From: Haliotis asinina
Taxonomy: Eukaryota; Mollusca; Gastropoda; Lepetellida; Haliotidae
Assembly: GCF_037392515.1 (NCBI RefSeq)
Contig: NC_090283.1
Coordinates: forward strand, 21,182,001-21,246,000
DNA: 64,000 nucleotides
Direction of reading: 5' to 3'
Numbering within the stretch: position 1 is the first letter of the stretch; each line of letters starts with the position of its first letter. Shown piece by piece: positions 19,622-30,658 of this stretch. A program made the position numbers and the translations under genes. The notes beneath the pieces are model-generated. The model saw only the letters and a list, made by a program, of their open reading frames with translations, did no database searches and was not told the DNA's origin.

Positions 19622-22300
19622 TCATCATGAGAAACGAATGGGGTTTACAATCCATAATAGCACCTTTTAAATCTAATTCCAGAGGAGTGGCCATTCTCTT
19701 TAACAATGATATTGGTCTTAAAATACATAAGACCCTAATACATGAAAATGGAAATTATATAATAGCTGATTTAACAATAGAGGATAAAAGACTAACACTA
19801 ACTAATCTCTATGGTCCTAATATCGATGATAGTAATTTTTACACTAATCTGTTTTAAAATATTCTAAATTTTGAGAATGATTCTATGATAATGGTTGGAG
19901 ACTGGAATTTGGTGACTGATCCAACAATTGATCTTAAGAATTATAAATACGTAAACAACCCTAAATCAAGAAATACTGTTTTAGAATTTATTGAATGTTA
20001 CAACCTTATTGATGTTTGGAGGATTATAAATGATAAATGCAGAAAATACACCTGGTGGAAAAAAATATCCAAGACAAGCCAGACTTGATTTCTTTATTGT
20101 ATCAGAGGATATATTTTCATATAACTCTAGATTCAGACATTTTGCCAGGCTATGAAAGTGATCACTCAACAATCCTGAATACGGAAACTTAGGTCTATTT
20201 CATATGACACAGTTCAGGAATATGCAACAGAAAAAATTGATGATCTTAATAACACTGAAAATATTATACTTACTATTTCTAACTCCTTATTTCTGGAAAC
20301 GTTATTAATGAAAACTCGAGGAAAGACTATATCTTTTTCATCCTACTTAAAGAAAACAAAAGCAGAAAATACAGGACAGTTAGAATATAAAATAAAACAA
20401 GTTGAAGATACTATAAAAAAAAAACTTTCAAAACATAGATGAAGAACTTTGGAGTGAACTATCAAAATATAAGAGAGAAATGGAAGAAATTAAAAATGAG
20501 GAAATGAAAGGAATACAAATCCGAAACCGAATTCTTTGGTATGAAGAAGGAGAAAACGTTCAAAATATATCTGCCACTTGGAAAATAGAACGTTCACCCA
20601 AAGATCAATCAACTAGTTAGTAACTAATGATAATTGTGAAATTACTGACAGCAAGTCAATACTGAATGAACTAAAATTATTTTACAAAAATCTGTATGCC
20701 TCTCACAAACAATATGAGGATGAAAAGTGTTTGAAGGATATTAATACTCCAACTTTTAACCAAACACAGAGGGACTATCTTGAAAGAGAAATCAGTTTAG
20801 ATGAAATTAGTAATACTGTGCACAGAATGAAGAATAATAAAAGCCCAGGGATTAATGGTTTTCCTATTGATTTCTTTAAATTTTTTTGGAAAGAGTTAAA
20901 AACATGGATCTATAGATTCATTAAAGATGTATTAGCCAATAATGAAATGTCTGCGAACTGGAAAAGAGGTGTTATTACCTGCATTCCAAAAACCAATAAA
21001 GATAGAACATTACTTAAAAACTGGAGACCAATCACTTTACTCAATAATATTTACAAAATTATCAGCTCCTGTATAGTACACAGATTAAAAACTACTCCAG
21101 ACGAACTCATTCACTGTAACCAAACTGGTTTTATACCAGGGAGGACAATTAGTGAAAATATAGTGAAAAAATATAATTATTATATGATATTATGTTCGAA
21201 ACAAAGAAACAGAACATCCCTGGTTTGCTAATCCTTATTGATTTTGAAAAAAAGCATTTGATTCTGTTTCAAAAGATTTTATCAATCTAGTCCTCCATAA
21301 ATTCGAAGTTGGCCCCAAACTGGTAGGATGGATAAATACACTAACTTATGAAACAACATCTTGTGTCATCCAACATGGTAACCTTTTTTTCAAATGAAAG
21401 GGGCTGTAGACAAGGAGACCCTTTATCCCCATATATTTTCCTCTTTGTAGCTGAGATTCTTGGTTGCATGATAAGACATAATGAAAATATCAAAGGTATA
21501 GTTATTAATGATAATGAATATAAACTGAATCAATCTGCCGATGATACTGAACTATTTCTGAATGGGACTGAAGAGAGTTTGTACTCTGCAATAGACACAG
21601 TTAATACTTTTTACAAAATGTCAGGTTTGAAAATTAATTTGGATAAATCAAAAGCAATATGGATTGGATCAAAAGATAGATCTACTGATATGATATGTAA
21701 TGATATAAAAGTTGAATGGGTAGTTGGTGAATTTGATGTACTAGGTATTACATTTACACCAGATCTTGAAGATCTATGGGTAATAAACACTAGAAAAAGA
21801 CTGGAAGAAATTAATAGACTCCTAGCATCTTGAAGAAATAGAAATTCAACACTTATTGGTAAAATAACAGTAATATAAACTCAAATAACATCAATGAAAT
21901 TCTATCACAACCATTATGGTTTAATCACAATTTCAAAAATTTATTAAACTATATAAAGAATTAAGATAAACGTATTTCCAATGATATATACCAAAATGTT
22001 TGTAAAAAGTGGCAACTATTATTCCCGGAAACAGACTTTGACTGGGAAAAAAATATTTTCAGGATACAGAAAAGGTCTGCAAGACACAAAACTCAAATTT
22101 TAATATAGATTTCTGCAAGGTGCTATTTATACTAACAGAGAATTGCTTAAAATGAAGAGAGTTGAAAGTAATATATGCTGTTTCTGCAAGGATCTAAATG
22201 AGAGTGTTTGTCATGTGTACTGGGAATGCCAAGTGACACAAACTTTTTGGAGAAAATTAAAAACTTGGCTAAACAATTCATTCCCTCATCCATTTCACTT
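19622..22300 (+). pseudogene. Broken L1/Tx1-type LINE, ORF2 remnant
   Basis: Consecutive frames carry an apurinic endonuclease part (SRGVAILFN, LTLTNLYGPN, IMVGDWNLVTDP), a linker, a reverse transcriptase (NNKSPGINGFPIDFFKFFW; WRPITLLNNIYKI; QTGFIPGR; RQGDPLSPYIFLF) and a C-terminal CCFC...CHVYWEC zinc-knuckle-like region. Several frameshifts and stops separate them. The catalytic YADD box reads SADD (near residue 64 of the frame starting at 21348), so Tyr is lost. The endonuclease lacks its first third and no ORF1 is visible, so the copy is 5'-truncated. Its base composition is distinctly more A-rich than the surrounding sequence. It is dead as it stands. Confidence 0.9.
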
Positions 22301-22377
22301 TAAGAACAGTCATCAGAATATGACATATCCCCAGGGACCCCACATATTTGAAAGGACAATTCATCCGACAGTTACTT

Positions 22378-22615
22378 GCTGTGTTTTTAGACCAAGTCTG
22401 AATTGTTTCCATGGAATTCATGGAAAATGTAAATGCCATATATCTGTAATTAGAAAAAGTCACCATTTAAAGAATCTGTCTCGTATATCTGCCAAGATCT
22501 TTTGCAAAATATGAAATGGTTTTCGAGTTGTGTTCCGGAAACGAAGTCAGTAAACAAAATGATTACGGTCGGGCGGGAGGGCGGACGGACGGACGGACGG
22601 ACAGACGAGGCGTCG
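22378..22615 (+). repeat. Last unit of the ~170-bp repeat with GGAC tail
   Basis: Same orientation and motifs as the array at 17880-18840 (gtttccatgg, atatctgccaagatcttttg, ttttcgagttgtgttccgga), ending in (GGAC)n at 22579-22605. Confidence 0.8.
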
Positions 22616-24344
22616 ACTACATGCCCCCGCATTAGATGCCGGGAGAATAAGAATATACAAATGTTTATACAATAACGTCACAAATTATTGTCTAACACCA
22701 TACACAGCCAGGAAAGCTGTATCAAACGTTCTTTGCTAAAACATAACCGAAGACTCTAGACAGACGGAAGAATACACAGTTTGACTGAATGCCTAAAAAA
22801 TGATTAATGGATACACTGATTCAAAAATGCAATTTTTAGCTCAATCTAAATTTGCATATGGTTTCATTTATCGGCTGGTATTTCAAAGTTTGTTTCTTAC
22901 GCCCATAAGTAGTGAAAGAAAGCAAGAGAAATTGCATGCAAATATAATTCATGGACGAAGATCAACCAATAGTCGGGACTTGGCATTTGAGAAAAAAGGG
23001 GGTTTGGTATCCCTTCTACTTTTTCAGTCATACTGCATGTCTACGTATGTCAGTCGTTTGTCTATAATATGTAATTTCTCCAAATCCGTGACCCGAGTCT
23101 CCGCAAAATTCGCATTCTATCCACATCATGCGGGTTTTGGCTGAAGCCAGAGGTTGAAGTCATGAGCAAAGATTCAAATCGGTCCAATTCATTGGTCATC
23201 TGTTACGGAACATGGGTACTAGAAGCTTACGTTACCCCCGAATTCTAACATAATGTAATTCGTGACATTTGACCGGATACACGTGTGATGAATCCAATCG
23301 CATGAAATAAATCTATCACCAAGAAACTGTCTGGTAAATATCTACCAAATCTGCCTTTCTCCATTCGTGCGGTAAGAACCGTTGTTGAATAGTTTGATAA
23401 AATTTTGTCAGACTATATTTTACTGTCGCCTCATTTGGTTGCCATTTGACCTGTTGTTGGTGTCGTCGTTGTCGTCATGTTGTTGTTGTTGTTGTTGTTG
23501 TGCAAGGAAGCCTATCCGGATGGACGACATATGAGGATGATATCTTTCTCTCAAAATGGAAATACGTGTTCGTATCCCTTCTTCCCGGAGGGCGACATAC
23601 AAGGGACATCACTCTTGTCAGACTAAACCACTCGGTGCGGGGCACTATCCAGCAGGAAAACCTATTGGGCTTGTTGGGACAGGGTGGCGCAACTAACAGG
23701 CCCTCGTGGCTTTGCGAGGATTCAAGATTGAAAGAAACACTTATTGTACTGTGGAGCCTTTCGAGTCGGGGGGCATCTAAAAGCGTTTTTAACATGTAAT
23801 GAATGTGTATGTTTTTTCATCCGCTTAGGGACCGTCCATAAGTTATGACTGGGTGGGTGGAGGGTATTGATGATTTTTATGGCGTTGCATGTGCAATATG
23901 ATTTATTCTCGAGGTAAAATTAACGTACAGTGTGCATGAATCGCTGTAGAATGAAAGCTAAATAATGATCAGATTATGTGTTGAAGTTATCTGTTGAAGA
24001 AAACGGGCTGTATGCACGCTTCGTTTTCACCCGTTTTCACGAGAGTCTCAATATGGCCATTTACCAAGGGAGGGGACTGCCACTACACTCAAGAAAGCTC
24101 AGGTTTTGTCGCTAAGATGTCAACAAAATATATACTTGTTCATTATCGTGCAATATTCAACAAATTAATCATCAAAATTCATGGTTTGACACACTAACCT
24201 ATTTTACACACTTTAACCAGAATATGCAATCGGCAATGAGAATTCATTCGATCACGTACTGCATTAGTTAATAGTGGTCTGTCACACAGACCCTAAAACA
24301 AATAAATTCAAGAAAACCGTGTAAGTCTAGAATATGTGGAACAG
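22616..24344. other. Spacer, no gene seen
   Basis: Only a short (TTG)n run (23478-23501) stands out. Open frames of about 100 codons on both strands at 23446-23799 overlap each other and show no known domain. Confidence 0.5.
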
Positions 24345-24612
24345 CCTTCGCGGTGTAGTGTTTAGAGCGTCCGCCAGGAGATCGGAAAGTCGCGTGTTCG
24401 ATCACAGGTGGCGTCATACTAAAAACACGTTAAGTAAAGGTACTTGTCGGTCCCTGCCTTGCGCTCGGCACTAATGGGTGCAACATGGACTGGTCGACTG
24501 TATGATGTGTCTGAATGGGGTATTTATGCGTAACCGCGGTATGGTATCTCAGTGAGTTGGTGCTATAAAACCACGTTAAATATGGGCTAGTACAAGCAGC
24601 CACACATACACA
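24345..24612 (+). repeat. Third SINE family (C), tRNA-like head
   Basis: The head gcggtgtagtgtttagagcg resembles a Pol III A box and gtgttcgatcac a B box, spaced as in a tRNA. It is followed by ~200 bp unrelated to families A and B, ending near acacatacacacg. A single copy in this window. Confidence 0.55.
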
Positions 24613-24755
24613 CGCCTGCACGACATGTTAGCGAAGTACGATGTTAACCCCCATCTCACCTCACATCACTTTACCTAGAATGTGTGTTTAGTCCAGATCT
24701 CCACGGTTTCCTAGAATAAAGGCAGGCTCAGGGCTCCTAATCATTGTAGTTGTGA

Positions 24756-24756
<1 letters not shown>

Positions 24757-24786
<30 letters not shown>

Positions 24787-24946
24787 TGTATGTATGTATG
24801 TATGTATGTATGTATGTATGTATGTATGTATGTATGTATGTATGTATGTATGTATGTATGTATGTATGTGTATATATGTGTGTGTATATATAATGTGCGT
24901 GTGTGTATCTATCTATCTATCTATCTATCTATTTATCTATATGTAT
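24757..24946. repeat. (GTAT)n and (CTAT)n microsatellites
   Basis: About 28 GTAT units to 24868, a TG/TA-rich link, then CTAT units at 24906-24936. Confidence 0.95.
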
Positions 24947-27094
24947 ATATATATATGCTCCTAACCATTATAGTTGTGTGTGTGTGTGCGTGTGTGTGTG
25001 CGAGTATATATATAAACTGTTTCTTCTGTAAAATACGTTCATACGTTCTTTTCAGAGACTAGTTACTAGTCCAAGTAAAGCGGACAATAACACAATCATG
25101 TGTAAATGAATCACCACAATCACGTTTGATGCCACTACCGCGGGGAGCATTCATTGTACGCATACAATCCAACCTTTTACACATCAAAGTCGCTCCTTCC
25201 CCGGATGGGTGGGACCAAAGATCGCTATAACCTCCTCACCAGCTGCTTTGTCTGTGGGCGTGTCACATTCATAAGCAGGGGGTAGTGAGTGAGGGGAGGG
25301 GGGGTGCATAATCTTTGCCTGGGTGTTCTCTTACAAGAGGATGCACTTAAACTGTTAGTCATATTCCCATTTATTTATCATATAGTATTTGTGGCGATGC
25401 GTGGTCCTGTGCATATTAGTTCACGTCTCAAATCAATTTTGGGCCTAGACTACGGCTTAGTCTCTTAATATATAATTTTGATTTTTAAAAATAAATTGAA
25501 AATAAACCCATTTAAATTGAAAAAGGACCAGGTGGCATAAACCTGGGGAAATCTAGACTTGCTTTATTTGGAGCTTTAGCTTTGGTGGGAAGGCAAAGCT
25601 GTAGGGAAAATAATATGGCTCAGGGACAGTGGGACAAGTTCCGTAGGGCGCGGAGAGGTGTTGGATGGCTGACCGTGTATGGCATTTTCTGGGACTTCAG
25701 TCTTGCCCCACAACGAAGCAGATGTGATACATTTAACAGTTCAAAATTGCTTCCGTACGCCAACAGAAAATCATACCTAAACATGAATCTCGCTTAACCT
25801 TTTCAGACACTGACCTACTTTTCAACCGATCCGAATTTTCTTCAGTGAAAGTGAAAATAGACATAACAAACAACCTTGGTTACACTGAATTCCAATTCCT
25901 TGTTTCATAAAAAATGATATTTATAAATGAATATTAATTTTAAACTTTAATAACACCGTATTTCTATTTTTTACGACGAGGTTCAGGCAGCATACCTTAA
26001 ATAAGAAATCACAGACTACCCCAGTTTGCTTAGGTCGATTCCCTATGCATCTGGCTCACTGGGTGCACCTTTGTTCTTTGCGCTTATATATTTGCGTGTA
26101 TTTCTTTAACTCACAATGAGATTGATATACATGTAGTATCAGTTCCATACCAGATCGCCAAAGTTTCCTTGCGGCAGAGCCTCGGTTTGAGATTTCCACG
26201 ATTTCCAGGTTTCTGTTTGTTAGAGCTCGCTGTACGACATGTTTGCGGGGATTAGAAGGAGCGAAGTGTTGCAACATACAAGTGTTTAGACGTATTAGAT
26301 CATACTGATTAATATTTAAATATCCAATTAAACGATTTAGTCTAAAAATTCTGGACTGGTTATCTCACGTTGTACATTAGGACGGAACCCAGTAATCAGG
26401 AAACGAGACAGTTATGTAATCTATGTTTTGACTTGGGTACCAGATGGGATAAGTCATTTGAATATAACCTTCAAGTGCTTCACAGACAGCTTGGGTTGAA
26501 GGTGGTAATAATTACTAAGCGCTTTGAGCATGCACGTGTGTGTGGAAACAGGCGTTTTATAAATAGTCATTATTTTTTTTATTAATATTATTATTATGTA
26601 ATTCCTATATATTGAGTTATTCGCATACTAAGAGATTGGAATTATTGCTTGTCATATACAGTCTATTTTGTGAAAAAAGGAATAACGTTTGGCATCTTTG
26701 AAATCAAATCACAGCTAAATAAATATTATTACTATATACAGAACTGAGAAGAATCCAATATTTTTTTCTGAAGGAAACACTACCAAACAGAAAACGTTAT
26801 CATATCCTCGGGGCAAAGTATATCAAATAAAAGAATAAGTATATATGTGATCGAGCCTGAGGTAAACCGAGAGTGATAACATGAGTATTTATGCACAATG
26901 GTAAGCTCCGATGACTTGTCTGAGGTTGTCTCCATTTGCCATTGTGTATGCCATGATATTAATCACGAGACTATGTGATCAAAAACGCTGTCATGGAGTA
27001 TTGGTATACACGGGATTAAACAACTGCTAAAATCAAACAAACAAAAGTACATGGAGCGCTAACTTATAATATATTAGTAACATCTATTTTATCC
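24947..27094. other. Spacer, no gene seen
   Basis: AT-rich. No open frame with a recognisable domain and no member of families A or B. Confidence 0.5.
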
Positions 27095-27207
27095 AGATGG
27101 AAGATGCTCATGATGTCAACCACTGAATGTCTGATCCAGATTCGATTATTTTCAATTCACCTTTATATTGACGGAATACTGCTTAGTATTGTGTTAGGGA
27201 AACAAAT
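27095..27207 (+). repeat. Family A fragment, decayed
   Basis: agatgctcatgatgtcaacc, ctgatccagattcgattatt and gacggaatactgct are still legible. Confidence 0.55.
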
Positions 27208-27754
27208 TATAGGGTTGCAATACTAATTTTATTATTCAGTGCAGAAGGAGCCTATTGAGTTATAACCAGCAAAATCCATTACGTCTCCAAGCGAAGATAG
27301 TAAAACAAAGAACAGAATCAATCAATCCCGACGTAAAGCACAGTACCAGTACACTTGCACACGTTATATAAATAAACCAGAGGTGGTGGTTAAATGTGTC
27401 TCGCATGTGTCAGAATTCAGCAAAATTGACATTGGTTAGACTGTGTCACTGTCTTACCGTCCCTATGCTGGGTTAATGCGCACAGGTGCAAAACGATCTG
27501 ACAAGAAGCGCCAGTCTAAGCATCTGCGTCAGAACGGGATGCGAGTAATAAATCACGTGGTTCACCCACTGACCTTTATGGGCGTTGCGTGTTATGTTTT
27601 TCGTCTGGGATGTGGAACAGAACGCTGATGCTCCTATGTTGTCTCTCACCCTGAAAACACTTCCCGAGACAGTGTAGCAGTGTGCGGGGAGCGATATAGC
27701 TTCAGATATTTTGTTCTGTAGAAGCAGCGAATTATCTTAATAACCACATGTGCA

Positions 27755-27910
27755 GGGCGGAGGTATAGCCCAGGTGTTAAGGAGTTCACTCGTCATTCTT
27801 AAGGTCGGGGTTCGATTCCTAGCTTTGGTAATATGTGTGAAGTCCATTTTGGTGTTTTCCATAATGAGTTCATGAGAAATATTGCGAACAGTGGTGTAAA
27901 ACTGTCTGAT
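27755..27910 (+). repeat. Family B SINE
   Basis: ggcggaggtatagcccaggt, gtcggggttcgattcctagc, gtgaagtccattttggtgtt. Confidence 0.75.
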
Positions 27911-27930
27911 TCTCTCTTAGACGTGCAGCT

Positions 27931-28096
27931 AGGACAATTGGGTAGCACATTGGTTAAGGCGCGTTCGTTCGTTACTCTCGAGGCCACGGTTCGATTCCCC
28001 TCAATGGTACGGTGTGTGAATCCCATTTTCATTGTCCCCCGCCTTAATATTTGTGGAATATTGCTAAAAGCTGTGCAAGATCGGACTCGCTGACTA
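27931..28096 (+). repeat. Family B SINE, next to another copy
   Basis: ttgggtagcacattggttaa, gccacggttcgattcccctc, tggaatattgctaaaagctg. It lies head-to-tail, about 20 bp after the previous copy. Confidence 0.8.
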
Positions 28097-28284
28097 ACAA
28101 CACCACGCACCAATATTCATTTTGATACATATATACAAAATATATTTGGGACCATTGCTAAGGCCACATCATGACACTGTATGATTCTTGCGGGTTGTGT
28201 GGAAGTGTTGTCGTGGCATCCCGATCGCAGAAGACTCCCGAAGATTTGGGCTAGAAATGGTCCTCGGTAATCTTCGGTAATCCA

Positions 28285-28490
28285 TACGTTCGTAAGAGGC
28301 GACTAATGGAATCTGGTGGTCAGGGGCTCGCTGACTTGTTTGACACGTCATTGGGGACCAGTTGCGTAGATAGATGCTCACGCTGTTCATCACTGTCTGG
28401 TCCAGATTCGATTATTAACGGACCGCCGCCGTGTAGCAGGAATATTGTTGATTGCGGTGTAAAATTAAACTCACTCACTCAAACTCAAGC
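28285..28490 (+). repeat. Family A repeat
   Basis: From cgtaagaggcgactaatgga through the ccagattcgattattaacgg segment to aactcactcactcaaactca. Confidence 0.85.
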
Positions 28491-28506
28491 AGCAAGTTAG
28501 ATTACT

Positions 28507-28580
28507 GTATGTGAGAGGGGGTTGTCCTACTGGTTACAAAGAGGCTTAGGCTCGATTCCGTGCCAATTTCTGGGAATGTA
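28507..28580 (+). repeat. Family B head fragment
   Basis: gttgtcctactggttacaaa and ggctcgattccgtgcc match the A- and B-box regions only. Confidence 0.5.
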
Positions 28581-28759
28581 TGAATTCAAATGTATACGTT
28601 ACATCTCTCCCGTCAGATTGTTCCTTGACCAGTGTCATAATTCTTAGTCCACTGACTTATCATAATCCCCAAACATATCATTGCTGGCGCTCTGAACGGC
28701 TAAGTCAGCTTAACACGGATAATTCCGTCAAACGCAGTACACTAGATGCGAGAAGCCCA

Positions 28760-28915
28760 GGGCGGTTGGGTAGCCGTGTGGTTAGCGCGCTCGCTCGTCA
28801 CGCGGAAGACAAGGTTTCGATTCCTCATATGAGTACAAAGTGTGAAGCATTACATTTCCGGTGTCCCCTGTCTTGATATTGCTGGGCTATTGCTAAAAGC
28901 GCCGTAAAATTAATC
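28760..28915 (+). repeat. Family B tRNA-derived SINE
   Basis: gcggttgggtagccgtgtgg, gctcgctcgtcacgcggaag, aaggtttcgattcctcatat, and a tail truncated after gcgccgtaaaatta. Confidence 0.8.
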
Positions 28916-30345
28916 TCTTAATTAATCTTAAGACCATACGCATATATCCGTTTGATCCTTTTAATGACGGGGGTACGGTGTATATCAAGCTAGGACCTTT
29001 TCGGGATTTCGGTACACCAGTACCACGCAATGACCACTTCACCGATCAATCGTACACATAATACTGTATCGATCGAGCGAGATAGTAGACCTACTACTCC
29101 CGCTATAATCAATCACTCAAAATCAAAGAATCAAAGTTATGGGTCCAACTCATTTTGGGAATCGAACTCGGAATGTGTGTGGAAAGATCAATCGTGCGAA
29201 TACATATTAACGCATGACCTACAAAGCGACAAGTTGAATTTATATTAATGTACTGATTTAGATTTACAAGACATTTAAAGCTTCAGAAGAACATGCAAAA
29301 TGTATTCAACCCAGGCTCGATTTGTTGTATCAACCGAACGCTTTAACGACTGACTGAGCTAGCAGATTGTAAAATTAGCCTGTACGGCACAACGGTCGCT
29401 CACACAACTATTTATGCAGCCCCGGCCAGTTAAGATGGGAGCAGCTGTTCATTCACAAACGTACGTACATTTACGTCACGGGAGCAGCAACGGCGACCTC
29501 GGTGGTTAAAAGTAAACACAGGCCAATACCTCAAATATCACCCAACACGCCCAGCAAGGGACCGCCTTCCCTTGCATTGTCTCCCAACCCTGTTCCACCA
29601 CGTGTGCTTGAGGGACATGAATACAATCGTACAATGAATTGTGCTATTGATAACGAGATATTTGTGTAAAGGAGTGTATAAATGTGCGCATTGTCGGGAG
29701 AACCATGGATATGTCTTCGAGTGTTTTGTGAGAAAATATTGATAAATATTTTCTGCATATGTGATCGTTGCAACCATCCCAAAAGCATCATTTCGTGCGT
29801 ACTACTAAAACTTGCCGTGTGTTTCAAAACCAATTTTAAAAACCTTTTCCGCTTCGGATTTCCTTGCTGTTAATGAACCAATATGATCTTTCGGAGATTT
29901 GTAACTGGATACAAGAATTACGGGGTAACTGTTATGCAAAACTAGTGATGCCTATATTTATATGACACGAATGGTTACTAACCAGCTGACAACATCTATG
30001 TGTTCTATAACTACAGATCGACCATAATTTTCGGAATGATATAGGCTGTTATCTCTGTTTTAAGTTTGTTCGGTTATGTAGGTTGTATTTAACTTACTTC
30101 ATTGCGAATATTACATTTGTCATTGATTACATAACAGTATATTCCTTCAGGACTAATTTCATTATTCACAACATTTACATTTAAGAGGGATAACATATAT
30201 AGCGGCACAAGCATCAACAGCGAACTTGATACTGTCTGCAGTTTGGTATAATGATTACTCCCTAAACCGGAACTTTATCCCAGAATTCTTCATCAGCATT
30301 TCCGGTTTGATGCGCGCCAGTTCGTATGGCGAAAATTGACAGAAA
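28916..30345. other. Spacer and RNF168 upstream region
   Basis: No gene or recognised repeat. The promoter and 5' UTR of the RNF168-type gene must lie in the last part; no convincing TATA box was seen. An ATG at 30326, in a different frame, precedes the start codon. Confidence 0.5.
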
Positions 30346-30658
30346 ATGGCTTGTTCTGCGGAAACATCGCGAGTTTCCTTGGAAGACTGTACCTGTCCAA
30401 TATGTATGTGTATTCTTATCGAGCCGGTCACAATGCCCTGCCACCATGAACTGTGTCGACCGTGCTTCAAACAAAATGTCGAGGAGGCCAGTCTGTTGTG
30501 TCCTATGTGTAGAACAAGAATTGGCACTTGGGCTCGTCATGCAACCAAAACTAAAACATTGGTCAATCAACAACGGTGGGAACAAATCCAGGAATTATTC
30601 CCCAAAAGAGTTCGGTTAAGACTTGAGGGTAAAGATGAAGAGGATGACAGTGCTGATG
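30346..30658 (+). CDS. RNF168: RNF168 exon 1: RING finger
   Basis: Encodes residues 1-104 with all eight RING ligands and the following basic TRIGTWARHATKTK segment, which in the family helps contact the nucleosome. Donor GTAAAA, phase 1. Confidence 0.93.

Noticed and set aside
23446-23799. Overlapping ~110-codon frames on both strands
   Set aside because: No recognisable domain, a poly-(Q/TTG) end, and no splice context or family match by eye.
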